A DNA stretch of 64,000 nucleotides. Source: Triops longicaudatus (Eukaryota > Arthropoda > Branchiopoda > Notostraca > Triopsidae). Shown here one piece after another: positions 12,582-23,747 of the stretch; positions within the stretch are counted from its first letter, which is position 1, and every line of letters starts with the position of its first letter. Below the pieces are notes generated by a model. It did not search any database and was not told the DNA's origin. It worked only from the letters and a program-made list of their open reading frames with translations. A program made the position numbers and the translations under genes. The stretch spans positions 1-64,000 of the forward strand of contig JAGQDJ010000032.1 of assembly GCA_022885665.1 (NCBI GenBank), in the 5' to 3' direction.

Positions 12582-13059
12582 TTTTTTGGCTTTATTGAAG
12601 CTCTCGTTTCAAACGCAGAACGCAACCACGATAATATTAACCATACCCAACCAAAACACCATGCCTCCTACGTTGCCCTCTGGGTTTAAAGAATGCATGT
12701 TCAACGCGCAATGAGGTATCTAATTCCCACTAGGCTCTAGTTTTCCATTTCATTGGCTGACGAAAGAAGGGTCGAAAGAGGGTATAAATGGACAGAGAAG
12801 GCTCGTAAAGCCTTTCTTCTTAGAATCATGCGAGTTGGCGGCTTGCTTCCAAGGAAAATGCACCCAAAACTTGACAAGTTTTTGGTCAACGTTGATACAT
12901 CCATACACAAGGGGGCTTTGATAAAGCATAGCGTAGCCGAGAGGCGATTCTAGATCTTTACAACTCGAGTCACGTGTTGCCATTTCTAGGCATCGTTTAC
13001 TCGAGATAAGAAGTACTTACAACTAATTCTTGCAATCTTACCTGTCTAATTCGTCCGCA
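12582..13059. promoter_or_regulatory. Divergent spacer between XPO4 and SOD1
   Basis: The two genes start head to head 478 bp apart, so both promoters lie here. No TATA box at a standard distance was seen for either, as expected for housekeeping genes. CACGTG at 12971-12976 is an E-box-type palindrome. Open frames at 12750-12983 on both strands look like chance. Confidence 0.45.
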
Positions 13060-14770
13060 ATGCCAGTTCAAGCTGTGTGTGTTCTTTTGGGAGATGAGGT
13101 CAAAGGTGTCGTGAAATTTGAACAAGAGGTAATGAATCGTATTATGTTTATATTTTCTGTTATGAGATGCGAAACCGTTTGACATTCCGAACAGGCGGAA
13201 GGCAAACCAGTGCGATTGACTGGGGAAATCAAGGGCTTGCTTCCTGGAGAACATGGATTCCACGTTCATGAATTTGGAGATTATACCAATGGTAAGATTG
13301 TAAAAGTGTTAAATTGACACAAAGGGTTATGAGTAATGTATGATTATGTTACTTATGTTAATTTGTTAAGGTAGTTGCTTATACATTCTTGTTTGTAGGT
13401 TGCATGTCGGCTGGGCCACATTTTAATCCCGCAGACGTTGATCATGGAGCCCCAGAAGATGAAATTCGCCATGTAGGAGACTTGGGCAATGTCGTTGCCG
13501 ACGATCAAGGTGTCGCCAAAGTGGACAAAACGGATAATATGATCCAATTATCGGGTCCCAACAGCGTCATTGGACGTAGCCTCGTCGTAAGTATTGAATT
13601 TGTATTTGGAATCTTCAACTTTCGCGCCCTATAATTTTACCTCCATAATACGACTACTAAATACCTGGTAAGCTCCTAGTTTCATTTACACTTGATAGCC
13701 CTCTAGGATCACTATGCAAGATTCACTCGTGGGCAAAACACGGATATCTAATTTTCTATTAAGTTTACGAAGTATGTTAACTAATACAATGAAATGTATT
13801 AGGGAGTGTTAAATAATACAATAGAAGCATTCAAGAAAGCCTGGACGCACTTAAAGGATGGTTGCACATGCAAAAGATTAGTCGTTTAGGCCGTTCGTAG
13901 CTGGTTCATGAAATTAGCTGTAGTAAAAAGTTGCAAATGGAGAAAGGAAAACTTGTCACTACAGAGTAGTACTTCGGTGTAGTATGAAAAGGAGAGAAAG
14001 CTTACGTTCAGTTTCAAGACGTGAACGAGCATGTGTTTACTTAAGTTTTAGTGTGTACGATAACGACCTTCTTTAGTGAATTTTGTAGATCTACGATAGG
14101 AATACCTCCCACGCAGACCAGTAAAACTGGGGACAAAAAATTACTAGGATTATCGCAGTGGTGTACGTAGGATTTTGGTTCGTTAGGGGACTTTTTATTT
14201 TTTTTCTATTTTTTTTTTACATTTGAGATTTGGTTACTTTTACTATTAAAAAATAATAAAATATTTCAGTGAAATGGGGGGTTGAACGCCTTGTTACCCT
14301 GGGTGCAGCGGTGAGTTATCCACTTAGGGAAAATGACGTAAAAAATATCTCGATATAACGCACACCCACGCACACGCTGCTACATTATTTGATTGGAAAT
14401 TTGTTGGGTATTAACGATTATATGTAATTGCCAGTATTGGAGTAAATAGTTTTCACTTCGCCGGGATTTGTGGACTTGCAAACAATAGTCTATTGGTTGT
14501 TATAACCGTTACGTTATAACAAGATTTAATTGTGTACGTTTTGTGCGTAAAGACAAAAAGTTGCAATTTTTATTTTCATTTTGATATTTTTATCTGATGT
14601 AACATTCGTGTGTGCCTTCTCTTTAAGAATCCAGTTGCATAAACGTGTTGTATTGTGCGTAGGTTCATGCTGATCCCGATGACATGGGCAAAGGCGGTAA
14701 ACCGCAGAGCAAGATTACTGGTGATGCTGGTGCTCGCGTGGCCTGTGGTATCATTGGTATTGGCCAATGA
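13060..14770 (+). CDS. SOD1: Cytosolic Cu/Zn superoxide dismutase, 4 exons
   Basis: Converts superoxide to oxygen and hydrogen peroxide. Exons 13060-13128, 13195-13291, 13399-13586 and 14663-14770 join in phase to 153 residues, exactly the canonical length. There is no signal peptide, so this is the intracellular form. Visible landmarks are GFHVHEFGD with two copper ligands, CMSAGPHFNP with the bridging His and first disulfide Cys, HVGDLGNV with zinc ligands, VHADPDDMGKGG with the last copper His, and GARVACGIIGI with the active-site Arg and second disulfide Cys. All metal ligands appear present. The third intron is long (1076 bp) compared with the others (66 and 107 bp) and contains a small transposon-like element. 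Confidence 0.96.
14156..14313. mobile_element. Degenerate MITE-like insertion in SOD1 intron 3
   Basis: The left end CAGTGGTGTACGTAGG and the inverse of the right end (CACCGCTGCACCCAGGG) are similar, with a T/A-rich interior. The flanks GATTATCG and AGTTATCC could be a decayed 8-bp target duplication (5 of 8 match). It helps explain why this intron is much longer than its neighbours. The assignment is tentative. Confidence 0.35.
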
Positions 14771-14958
14771 AGCCAGAAGTTTCCTCTCCTTAGCCAGCTA
14801 TAAGCTTTTACGGTGTTAAGGAAACTAGGAATTTTTCATAAGAAAAGAAATGTTGGCACATTACTTTGTTTATTATTCTTGTTCGTCCCACTGCGGTGAT
14901 GCCTCATAAGTGCTTCGCCACAAAGATCAATACAGCATATATAAATTCAAATATCGTG

Positions 14959-16554
14959 TCAGTTACGAGCAGCTGGTACAATATGGGATAATTGGTCCTT
15001 GCCAATGATCTCAGTCCGGACAACGGGTTTAAATCCATCACCGTCAGCACAGTAGACGACACTTCGTCGGATTCCATCTTCCCCATCGAAGTGAAATTGG
15101 CCCGTTTTGCTGAAATCGTCGTAACCTTTTTCAGCAAACGCGTGCCAAGGCGCTTCGTAAGCGAATTCATAGACAATCAACCCATTCGTACACTCCGATT
15201 TGGAAACGGTCTTTGGAGACTCGGTGGGAGAGGTGACAAGTCTGATAAAAGGTGCAGTCGTAGTGGGCGGGGCTGTCGGCGGCAAAGACTGCGGAGTAGT
15301 TTGCTGTATGGGTGCAACTGTGGCGACAGGTGTGGTTGGAATCACGACAGGTGTAGTGTTGTCGACATTACGCAAATTCTTGGGACCGGTAGGTGGCTCA
15401 GCTGGTTTGGGAAAAGTATTGAAGTCCAATTGGATCTTGTTGAAAGGACGCGGAGTCGCTCGCTTAGGGGGCACATAGGGTGGCACGGACGGAATAGGCT
15501 TTCCTAAAAGTATATTATCAAGTTATCAATGTAGGTAATCCAATCTAATGTTATAATTAGTTCAAATTTGGACAATGACTTCAGCCTACTTCATCAACGC
15601 ATATGCTTTTGAATGAGCAGGGTTACTCAGTAACTAGCGCAATAATAATAATAAATGATCACATTGTAAGGTTGTCGGAATTTTCTTTCTAACGTAAAGA
15701 TAAAACAATAACGAGTGCACAATACAGCACGATTTCCACCTCAACTAGTAGCGTACTATTCACAGATAAATTTACTTACGTGGTCCAATTTTCTTCCTAC
15801 CGGTGACTTGGAATTTACCATTTTCGTCGGTAGCGAAGGAAAGCACGTAGTAGTAGCCATCCGCTGTGGCGAATCCATATTCACCCGTTATGATTCCATT
15901 TTCGTCTACATTAAAACATTTCGCAAATAATATGCAGTGAGCTGTAAATCGATTTTTCTCGACTACTACCCTTCTTCTCTTGTCTATGCTGCGTATCGCC
16001 AAGTTTTAACGCGAACTCGTACGGAGTTTTATCCAATGTCGGCGCCGCCAATGAGCTGCCGATTTCCAACAAGAGTACAGCCAGTACCTAAAGAGCAAGT
16101 TTTCGCGAAGGCAAGATAAGACTATTTATCACCTCTACGTTTCTAAACTACTCAAGTCTAAAAGGAGTTTGCACACTTTCACTTACGCGATTCACAAAAG
16201 CCTTTATGCAAATTAGATATTCGTCATGCACTCATCGAACTTACTGCCCATAAGTGAAACGATAGCGAAAGTAGCTTACCGAACGTTCCGAACCCAGGAG
16301 TTAGACTACAAGTTCTTTCTTAACTAAACTTAACTGTGCACCTATATTTTTCAGAATATTAACAGACATTTCCAGTACGCGAGCTGGTATTCTGGATCCC
16401 ACGGAAAGATTTATTTTCCTGTATTCTAGTTACTTTACGACCTAAAAGGCACTCGAAGACTATAGAAGCATGTGTAGTACATCGCCCGTTAAGCGATGTA
16501 GTATGTCTAAAAACTGCACACAACGTTAAAGTAACTTACCGTACGGAGCTTCAT
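14959..16554 (-). CDS. Cuticle protein with two RR-like domains and a Pro/Thr linker, 4 exons
   Basis: Secreted structural protein of the exoskeleton. Minus-strand exons: 16554-16540, 16087-15970, 15905-15780, 15503-14959; phases join. The first exon codes only MKLRT and, with the start of exon 2 (VLAVLLLEIGSSLAAP), makes the signal peptide. Residues about 25-85 form a Rebers-Riddiford chitin-binding domain: YEFALKLGDTQHRQEKK, ITGEYGFATADGYYYVLSFA and TDENGKFQVTGR. A linker of about 90 residues rich in Pro and Thr (TTPVVIPTTPVATVAPIQQT) follows. The C-terminal part has the same layout again (IVYEFAYEAPWHAFAEKGYD, then SKTGQFHFDGEDGIRRSVVY and ADGDGFKPVV), a second diverged RR-like unit with added cysteines. 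A TATA-like GGATAAAAAC lies near 16685 on this strand. The 105-residue open frame upstream (16579-16896) lies across the promoter and is not coding. Confidence 0.85.
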
Positions 16555-16699
16555 GATGGATGCGTCCTAATGGTGAACTCAGAAGACGTTCGACCGGTGA
16601 TGGCAAATCTGTAAAGTTGTTCTTGTTCGACGAAGCTTATCACAATCCGAATCGCGTCTGCCGCTGAGAAACTGCAACCTCGCTGTTTTTATCCTTATG

Positions 16700-17888
16700 G
16701 ATTTCATATATTCCCTTAGGCCCAAATCTGGCTTTGAATCCTCTCCCAAAATGTTGTCATGCTGATAGAACCACTTGGCAAGATTTTCATCTTCGCCGGT
16801 TGGCTCTACACACACCGTGTTTCCATAATATATATCCTGCCCAAGGACTGCCTTTCGTTTCTCCGTACATACGCCATAAAATGTCCGAGTCTTCACTTGC
16901 TCACAAGAGAAGCCACACGCACTTAGATCCCGATCATTAATTCAAGAAAGAGAAAGGCTTTCCAATATCTCTTGCCCTTGACTTTGCTAGTAGATATCAT
17001 GAGTGTATCAACGCTGATCCACCCTTTTCATGATGCTTTATTAACCTCCTGTTGCATGCCGAGACGAAGTTTCGTAAATTGCTCAAAGAAGAGGCCCTCA
17101 CGTCAACGTTGACAACCAAAGAAGCTCGCTCATCTGAAGACCACGGCAAGTAATTGCTTTTGCTCTTCCTTGACTATTGTATATGTCCCGAAACTACCCA
17201 GAATTGATCATTTTAACCTGCCATGGAATGACAACCTGCCCGGATGAGGTTTCACTGCTTCCGCGTGGGTCGTGATCTAAAGCTATAATAACATCCAAGC
17301 GACAATGTTTTTCTTCTGTCGCGCCACAGGTGGACCTCATTTATTTGTAAATAAGAGATACAACGCGATGAACCTTACTTTCCAACACGGTTCAAACTTT
17401 TGGAAACATCGAAAGGTGCGCTAGTAACAAGTTCTCTAGCCCGTTGAGGTTAAGGGGTCTAGGCTACTTTTTTATGAAGAAATCTTCGTGGAAAGAAAGC
17501 GAAAAGGGGCCAAGGTGCGTAGGAGTCTTCTCCAGACGAGACTAGACATCCCCCAAAACTCGCACTTGACTAAATAAAAACGACAGTATTGGAAAACAAG
17601 CACCGTTTGCTTGTTTATCGCCACTGGACAATGCCAATTCCAAAATAATGCAGATTCCCTTAAGTTTCAACTCACGAACGAACGTGAAAGTTGCTTGCAT
17701 AAAGCCACCTTGCCATATTAAGTAAACACTGCTTTACTTATTTCCTCCTACTCGATTAGATTCACTTTCTTTGCGCAACAATAGTGACAAGGAAAGTACC
17801 TTGGTTGAGGAAACCCCGAAGTCGGAAGGAAATACTTTCATTGTCATTAACAGGAAAACACACAAGGAATTTTTACCAGTGATAATCA
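16700..17888. other. Intergenic region between divergent cuticle-type genes
   Basis: Contains the promoters of the minus-strand RR protein and the plus-strand Gly/Asn-rich protein. No further exon or repeat recognised. Confidence 0.4.
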
Positions 17889-17895
17889 TATAAAA
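17889..17895 (+). promoter_or_regulatory. TATA box of the Gly/Asn/Leu-rich protein gene
   Basis: CATATAAAAACC, 77 bp before the end of the 5' UTR, followed by ATCAGCATCAATTC, which supplies a TCAG-type initiator about 25-30 bp downstream. Confidence 0.7.
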
Positions 17896-17971
17896 ACCAG
17901 TCTCCCAAAGATATCAGCATCAATTCACCGCTTACCGTACTGCAGTAGTAACAAGCTCGCACAGTTCGAAA

Positions 17972-19413
17972 ATGTTGGTGATTTATGTGCTCGCAAGTAT
18001 AGCTTTGGTCTACGGTAAACCGCAAACCAGTTCTGTTACTACAGCAGCATTGAACAATCCCCTCCTAAGCCAAAATTTACTTCAAACCAATCCTTTGTCC
18101 GGTTCTCTATTTTCCAATAACTTGTACAGCAGCAGTCTACTTGGCAATGGGTTCAATACCGGACTATTCTCGAATTCCATGTACAATCCTTCTATGGGAT
18201 ACTTGGGAAATGGTTTGAATAGCGGTTACGGAATGAACAGTCTCTACGGCAATTCGTTACTTGGTAAGGCTAATGAAAGTTTTTTTTTTTTAGTTTAATT
18301 CGATATTATTTCTTATCTTATATTTTAATTATTTCAAATAATAGGTAACGGTATGTACGGCATGAATCCCAACTTGCTAATGGGTGCTAATGGACTGAAC
18401 CCGCTTAGCTCATCAGCGAATCTGAATCTTCTTTCAAGTGGTTTGACAAGCAATAGTTTGCTGAACCGTGGGCAGCTACTGGGGTAAGATACGTGTGATT
18501 ATTTTCATCAAACCCTTTTACTAATTTCAGTACTTATCTGACAGACTTTCCGGAATCGGCATGAACGGATTGGGATCTTACAATTCGGGCCTCGGAACGC
18601 TATCACCGTATAATGGATTAAATGGAATGTATGGCTTGAACGGACTCAGCGGATTTAATGGATTGAGTGGCTTCGGCACTGGTTTTGATGGCTTGTCCAA
18701 CTTCGGTTACAACGGTTTGATGGGGTAATTACGCTGCGACTTGTAATGCTGAATCCTTTTTTGCTTAACAACCTCTTGTTTCACGCAAAATAGGTCCGGT
18801 TTAAATATGGGACCTTTCGGAGGTTCCGGCTTCAACACTATGAGTTTAGGTAGGTAAACACTTCGAAGTCTGTGAAACCTGAAAGCTTGTAACAACCTGG
18901 TCTCAAGTGAAACAACTCCATTGCTTACATTTTCGTGTATCCGAACTCCGCATTCAATGTACCACGCCAACTCGAATTTAGTGAATTGCATTACATAGGG
19001 ACTGCATCGTAAAAATTCAAATACTGCTCTTACTTTATTTACCTTATATTTTTCGACTGCGTTCATGACCAAAGAAACTGAAAAAAGTATTTATGTGGGT
19101 TAACAGGAACGCGAATGTCCAGCCTGGTGAACAATGTGCAGAATTTCGGTCCTGAACTCAATGCTTATGGCTCTCTTTATGGTTTACTGTCGCCTGTCAG
19201 CATGTACAATAGGTAGGGATTTAGTCAAAGCTAAGACAATCGGAGGTTATCTAATTAAGTATTAGCAATAGCCAAGCGAATAAGGTGGACAATCCGATCG
19301 ACTTGGGAGACGCAATCGTCAACCGAGTTAAAGCCATTGTAGCCGAGAAATCTAGAGCTGTCCCTTCGCAAGAAACAGAAGTAATGCGTACCAACAGAAT
19401 ACGATTAGACTGA
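17972..19413 (+). CDS. Secreted Gly/Asn/Leu/Ser-rich repeat protein, 6 exons
   Basis: Exons 17972-18263, 18345-18483, 18545-18724, 18794-18849, 19107-19212 and 19266-19413 join in phase to 306 residues. Residues 1-15 are a signal peptide (MLVIYVLASIALVYG). The body is a loose repeat of short GL/GN/GY/NGL units, for example LGNGLNSGYGMNSLYGNSLL and MYGLNGLSGFNGLSGFGTGF. It has almost no cysteine or charge. The last ~45 residues change character and become charged (NPIDLGDAIVNRVKAIVAEK). No known domain is recognised. Such composition fits extracellular matrix, cuticle, eggshell, silk or glue proteins. A strong TATA box and cuticle-gene neighbours agree with a secreted structural role. The function is inferred from composition only. 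Confidence 0.8.
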
Positions 19414-19965
19414 TCTAAAAACGTAGCAAAGTTCCTTAACTATGTGAACCACCCAACTTTAAAACGCATTAACTAGCTTCAATGTTCTCATTGCAAAGCA
19501 AGTGTAGGGGCAAAATACGGGTGACTGAAATGACAATAAATTCTCTCCATTTTACGTTCTTTACTCGTCAAGTGTTTGCAGCGTAAAAGAGAACGACTTC
19601 CACGCAAATCTCCGTTTGAAGACAGGAAATCTAACAGGAAACGCGCCACAAAAGCAAAAATATTTTTTTAAAGCACTTGGAAACCGTAAACAAGTTTTCC
19701 TTATGAAATTTATTGATTTATGTGAAGAATGACTCATTTTGTTTTAAGTAGCATCTCGACATAGCCTCGGGTGGGGACAGCTTTATAGTTCCAGACTCGG
19801 TATACCAGCCACTTTCTCTGTATACTTGACGTGGGTACAGAAAACGCAATTTTCAGTTCAGCTCGTGCGTACAGTTGCCTTAGTGGCAAACACGTCATCA
19901 AACGTCTTTTAAATGTATTCTATACGTGTCATATACGTATATCGACATCTAAACATCTTGCAGAT
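19414..19965. other. 3' flank of the Gly/Asn-rich gene
   Basis: Contains an AATAAA signal near 19534 (ACAATAAATTC). Nothing else recognised. Confidence 0.4.
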
Positions 19966-20204
19966 CAGCGGTTCTCAAACTATGGGCCGCCACCTATTTG
20001 GGAATAGGCCGCGTGACAGACCGGAATGGCAAGGTAGTATGTAGTTAAAGCAGCTTTCTACCAAAAGCATCACCTTCTTAGCTTGTCTACGATAAGGCAG
20101 CCTGGAATGGTTTTGCGTTTCTTTTCAACCGCTCGAACGGTGGACTGCAGAAAGAAATTTGTACCTAAAAGTGGTCCATGTCCCACAAAATTTTGGGACC
20201 GCTG
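19966..20204. mobile_element. hAT-like non-autonomous element
   Basis: The left end CAGCGGTTCTCAAACTATGG is a classic hAT terminal repeat of the CAGNGGTTCTCAA type. The right end, TTTTGGGACCGCTG, is its inverse with a few changes. The flanking 8-mers TTGCAGAT and TTATAGTT match at 5 of 8 positions, which could be an aged target duplication. There is no transposase, so this is a deletion derivative of about 240 bp. Confidence 0.55.
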
Positions 20205-20722
20205 TTATAGTTGTCGTATAGACGTTCTTGTGGTGCTTGGGTGGATCTGTACCCAGCGGGAATTAACTTTTAGGGTGGACATTTTCTGATTGGCTACTGA
20301 ATGAATCGGGGGAATACTATATGATTCCCATAAAGCACGGCCGCAACAAAGCGTCTTACGTTAACGGCATGGCACTGTATAATACAGTGACGCTGCGGAA
20401 CAGGAGCGTTCTAAAGAGCCACAAGAGGGACACATTCGCCCCGCGTCCTTACACAGGCTGGGACCTCGCGACCCCCAGACCAAAATGGGCTTTTTCGTTA
20501 TAAACAGGCTTAAATTTTAGCAAGACTTTAAAGAACCAATTAGTGAGTAATATAGTACTCTCAGGGATAACGTTATCCTGTTAAAACTGATCTACGCGAG
20601 AAATGACGTGTTTCGCGACTGCTCTGTTCAACATAAAGTCAAAACCATAAGACCTTACGGACGACATAAAAAACTGTATTCGAATTGCGCACTTCAAGAT
20701 CGACGAATAAGAAATACTCCGC
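20205..20722. other. Intergenic, no gene seen
   Basis: Contains a near-palindrome AGGGATAACGTTATCCT at about 20562-20578 and short open frames without protein-like features. It lies downstream of snRNP E on the minus strand. Confidence 0.35.
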
Positions 20723-21198
20723 CTAGCTGTTCATTACATTTTGTATCAAGGTGATATTGTCCCCTTTCAGCATGATTCGACCTATTTTCGAATACATTTT
20801 AAGTAAGTTTTAAAGAACTTGAGATTATATTTATAATACTTACCAATCTGCTTCCTGTTCTTGGATTTAAGATGAACTTCTTCGGCTTCATCTAGGACAA
20901 TGTTCATGTATTCGTCAAACCCAATAATATGGCCTTCAATGCGCATGTTTACGTTCTCATACAGCCAGATTTGGACACGAGATCTGTTTTGAAGATATCT
21001 GAAAATCAAGTTCTATAGCGTAGTTAAGGTCTTAACAATCTGAATTAAATGCGTGTGATAATAATAAAATGAAATATCATCAATGCTAAAGTGTTCGAAA
21101 TCAAATTATTCCAAGCATTTCTTTGGTTTGCCGTGTGAAAAGGATACGATAGGTTGGACCATAACCTTCTGGATCTTGGGACCTTTATTAAAAGCCAT
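20723..21198 (-). CDS. SNRPE: Small nuclear ribonucleoprotein E (Sm protein E), 3 exons
   Basis: Core Sm-ring subunit of spliceosomal U1, U2, U4 and U5 snRNPs. Minus-strand exons 21198-21148, 21012-20844 and 20781-20723 join in phase to 92 residues, the same length as the animal protein. The sequence opens MAFNKGPKIQKVMVQPI. Exon 2 supplies NLIFRYLQNRSRVQIWLYEN and MRIEGHIIGFDEYMNIVLDE (Sm1 motif). The last exon gives GRIMLKGDNITLIQNVMNS with the Sm2 motif LKGDNI. The acceptor for exon 2 is set by homology: it precedes AACTTGATTTTC and restores the conserved NLIFRYLQ. GEMIN8, part of the SMN complex that loads Sm proteins, lies 2.5 kb away. Confidence 0.96.
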
Positions 21199-22292
21199 CT
21201 TTGTGGTTTAAGTTTGTCACAAAACTATTAACGATATACGCAGAAAAAACGAACAACACGCCTGGCAGGTCAAGCGCAAAAGCCGCTTCTCCCAAAACAA
21301 AGAAGAGAAATTTGGCCGTAGATGGCAAAGAGTAAACTTGTAACCCAAGCGCCTCAGAGCCACCTGTGTAATACAGGCTAATGAACTGCTACCTCACCGA
21401 TGCCAAACCAAAACTTCGTTTAAAATTCCTGTACAGTTTCAGTAATACAATTTAAGAGTTGCGGAAACAAAATGCTTCGCGTAAAATTTATCACAGATCC
21501 TTCATATTAGACAAATGGCGAGTTGTAATTCCTCTGCAAATCAAATCCCTCCTTAATACACGCAATCTTTGAGCATGCATTCGACATTTGCCATCTTTGG
21601 AAGCGCATTTCAATGGTGCTATAAAAAATTCCATTCTTGACCCACATATCCAGTTATATTCTTATAACGTTGGGCATCATTATTTGCCAACCCCATCCAT
21701 TTACCTCGTTGATGGCGCCATTACCGTACGTTCCCTTAGCGAGTTCGTTTCATTCATACCGTAGCTCCGGCATTGACTTTTAACTTGGCATGTGCAAAAC
21801 TATCGTTGAAAATTGTAGTTAAGCTTTTAGCGTATTATTCTGAAATGTATGAGTTATTTATAAAATAATAATTTTGTAATGAATGCAGTAATAAAAAGCC
21901 CTTTGGTAATGAAAAAGATCGCACAGTGGGCTTTATGTTTTATTTAAGCATGAGATTACTTTGCAATTCCGGATTAGAATTGGTTTTGCATGGCAAAATA
22001 TTTATTAATTCATCACAATGATAGATTGGTATCGGTTAAAATGTTAACGTTAACATGACTGTAGACACATGCTACTTGCGGCACTATTCCCTTACGTCCC
22101 CACCATCTCATTAGAAATTGCGTGACATTTTTGCCAATAATGTATTACATCAGCTTAAAATAAAAAGAAACAAATATGAAGTACTGATGACTAAGTAACA
22201 TCACCATTCAGTTCTTACAAATTGCAAATTCGGATTGTAGTTTAAACTGGTTGTCAATCGGGATACAGCTTATATTTGGATACTTCGCGCTA

Positions 22293-22323
<31 letters not shown>

Positions 22324-22377
22324 GTAAGATATTGCGTCCAACACAGTAAGGATCTGAAGAAAGCTTTCGGTAACAAA
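21199..22377. other. Intergenic with a long T tract
   Basis: Includes the snRNP E promoter. An uninterrupted T run lies at about 22295-22321. No gene recognised; short open frames over the T run (poly-Lys) are artefacts. Confidence 0.4.
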
Positions 22378-23229
22378 TCACCACGTTTTGCGGCACTGTC
22401 CGTTTGCGTCCAGCTTAGACCCAGGACTGCACATAGAAGAGGCTGGTATGCGGGCAATGTAACGTGTGTTGGGCACGCATTCCAAATCCAGGGAGGTTGG
22501 ATTTACTGTCAAAATATCCGCGCTTCCGGGGCACGGTTCATGACTTTCTATTTTATAGCAAGCATTTTGAAAGAAAACTAATTCATCAGTTTCGCATTCG
22601 TTATATAAGCACGTTGGCTTCAGTCCGTTAGTCGTGTTTCGCAAAACGATATAGTTTCCTGGCGAGCACGGCCCTTGGCGATACAGCGGATAGCATGTGC
22701 TATGAGACGGCCAGTAGACGTGGAAAGGTGTTGTCTTACATTCGCAAAAGCCTTCGCCATAAAAATCCTCGCTGAGGTTTTGACTCGGTTGACAAATGCC
22801 GGAATCCTTCTTAACGCATGTCCTTGTCGTCGGCCATAAGACTTCACCCATATGACACGGTCTATTCTGGCATTCTGGTTTGTCCGTTACGCGATTAAGT
22901 ACCAGCCACTGGGAACCTGGGCACGGCCCGGGATTCGTCAAGTAATAACATTGACCATTGGCTGGCCAGTAAGCTTGACCACCAGAACATATAGATTGAC
23001 GCGTATCGGGAAAAGTGAAAATTTCTTCTATCTTCTCTTTTATTCCTTCAGTGTCGTTCTTTGGCCAAGTACGATCTGCAGATTCGTTACACTCTCCCGG
23101 CAAACAACTAGACTCTTCTTCGTCCGTGGGGAAAACTACTTCGTCGTCACTGTCAACACAAACATGATTGCTGAATAGCAGCGTTAGAAGCAAAAGCATC
23201 GTCATGGGTCTCGCACAATGTCCTTCCAT
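22378..23229 (-). CDS. Secreted Cys-rich protein with DUF4789-like modules, intronless
   Basis: A single open frame of 283 residues. Residues 1-25 are a signal peptide (MEGHCARPMTMLLLLTLLFS). An acidic stretch (SDDEVVFPTDEEESSCLPGE) follows. The rest is about four repeats of a cysteine module: a WPANGQCYYLTNPGPCPGSQ-type segment, then WLVLN and ECQNRPC. Later copies have YWPSHSTCYPLYRQGPCSPG, FFQNACYKIESHEPCPGS and LDANGQC. This G-x-C-Y...G-P-C-x-G pattern is that of the arthropod DUF4789 family, whose function is unknown. Several N-glycosylation sequons occur. Being intronless sets it apart from most neighbours and may mean an origin by retroposition. A matrix or cuticle role is possible but not shown. 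Confidence 0.85.
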   Translation of the reverse strand: MEGHCARPMTMLLLLTLLFSNHVCVDSDDEVVFPTDEEESSCLPGECNESADRTWPKNDTEGIKEKIEEIFTFPDTRQSICSGGQAYWPANGQCYYLTNPGPCPGSQWLVLNRVTDKPECQNRPCHMGEVLWPTTRTCVKKDSGICQPSQNLSEDFYGEGFCECKTTPFHVYWPSHSTCYPLYRQGPCSPGNYIVLRNTTNGLKPTCLYNECETDELVFFQNACYKIESHEPCPGSADILTVNPTSLDLECVPNTRYIARIPASSMCSPGSKLDANGQCRKTW

Positions 23230-23747
23230 TTTGAGCGTTTAGGAGTGACTGCTAGTTCGTGCAAATACGATGTACTGTCTCAATACAATTCGAAAACAGT
23301 TTAGTTCCGGGCGGAAAAGAAGTTAGTTATCACGTATTTCGACTTGGAGGACGGAACAAACGATTTCCGTACCTTCTTCCTCTGACACAAAGTCTTAGCC
23401 TTGTTCTAACCTTCTTTCCAGAAGAAGCGGCGTTCCGCATCACGGCCTTCTGACTTAAAAATTACGTCAGAGGAAATGGACACAAGGCTTGCGGCAATAT
23501 ACTAATAATGAAAGTACCAAAATCTCCTTCCAGGTTACGCAGATAGACTTGATGAGTAAGCAAAATCTCAGCACACATTTCTCTGCTCTGAAAAACTTCC
23601 ATGAATGCCTTCATAATAACCAACCAACTTTTTTTGTGAAAGTTTCATCTGTAATCGAGCATTATTTTCTGCGCTCTTAGATTAAAATTATTTTCTTCCA
23701 AAAAAAAACTTAAAACAAACTGTAACATTACGGCTCCTTAATTAAAA
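23230..23747. other. Intergenic between DUF4789-like gene and GEMIN8
   Basis: Holds the upstream region of the DUF4789-like gene and the 3' end of GEMIN8. Nothing else recognised. Confidence 0.4.

Noticed and set aside
12750..12983. Open frames on both strands between XPO4 and SOD1
   Set aside because: They overlap each other in the shared promoter region and neither resembles a protein family.
16579..16896. 105-residue open frame upstream of the two-domain cuticle gene
   Set aside because: It overlaps the TATA-like box and 5' UTR of that gene, and the signal peptide needed for a cuticle protein comes from the ATG at 16554 instead.
20560..20580. Near-palindrome AGGGATAACGTTATCCT, resembling a homing-endonuclease site or mitochondrial LSU rRNA motif
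   Set aside because: The flanks do not align with rRNA, and the resemblance to a homing site covers only about 10 bases.
22208..22396. 62-residue minus-strand frame with a poly-lysine run
   Set aside because: The lysines come from the T tract at 22295-22321; it is not a protein-coding signal.
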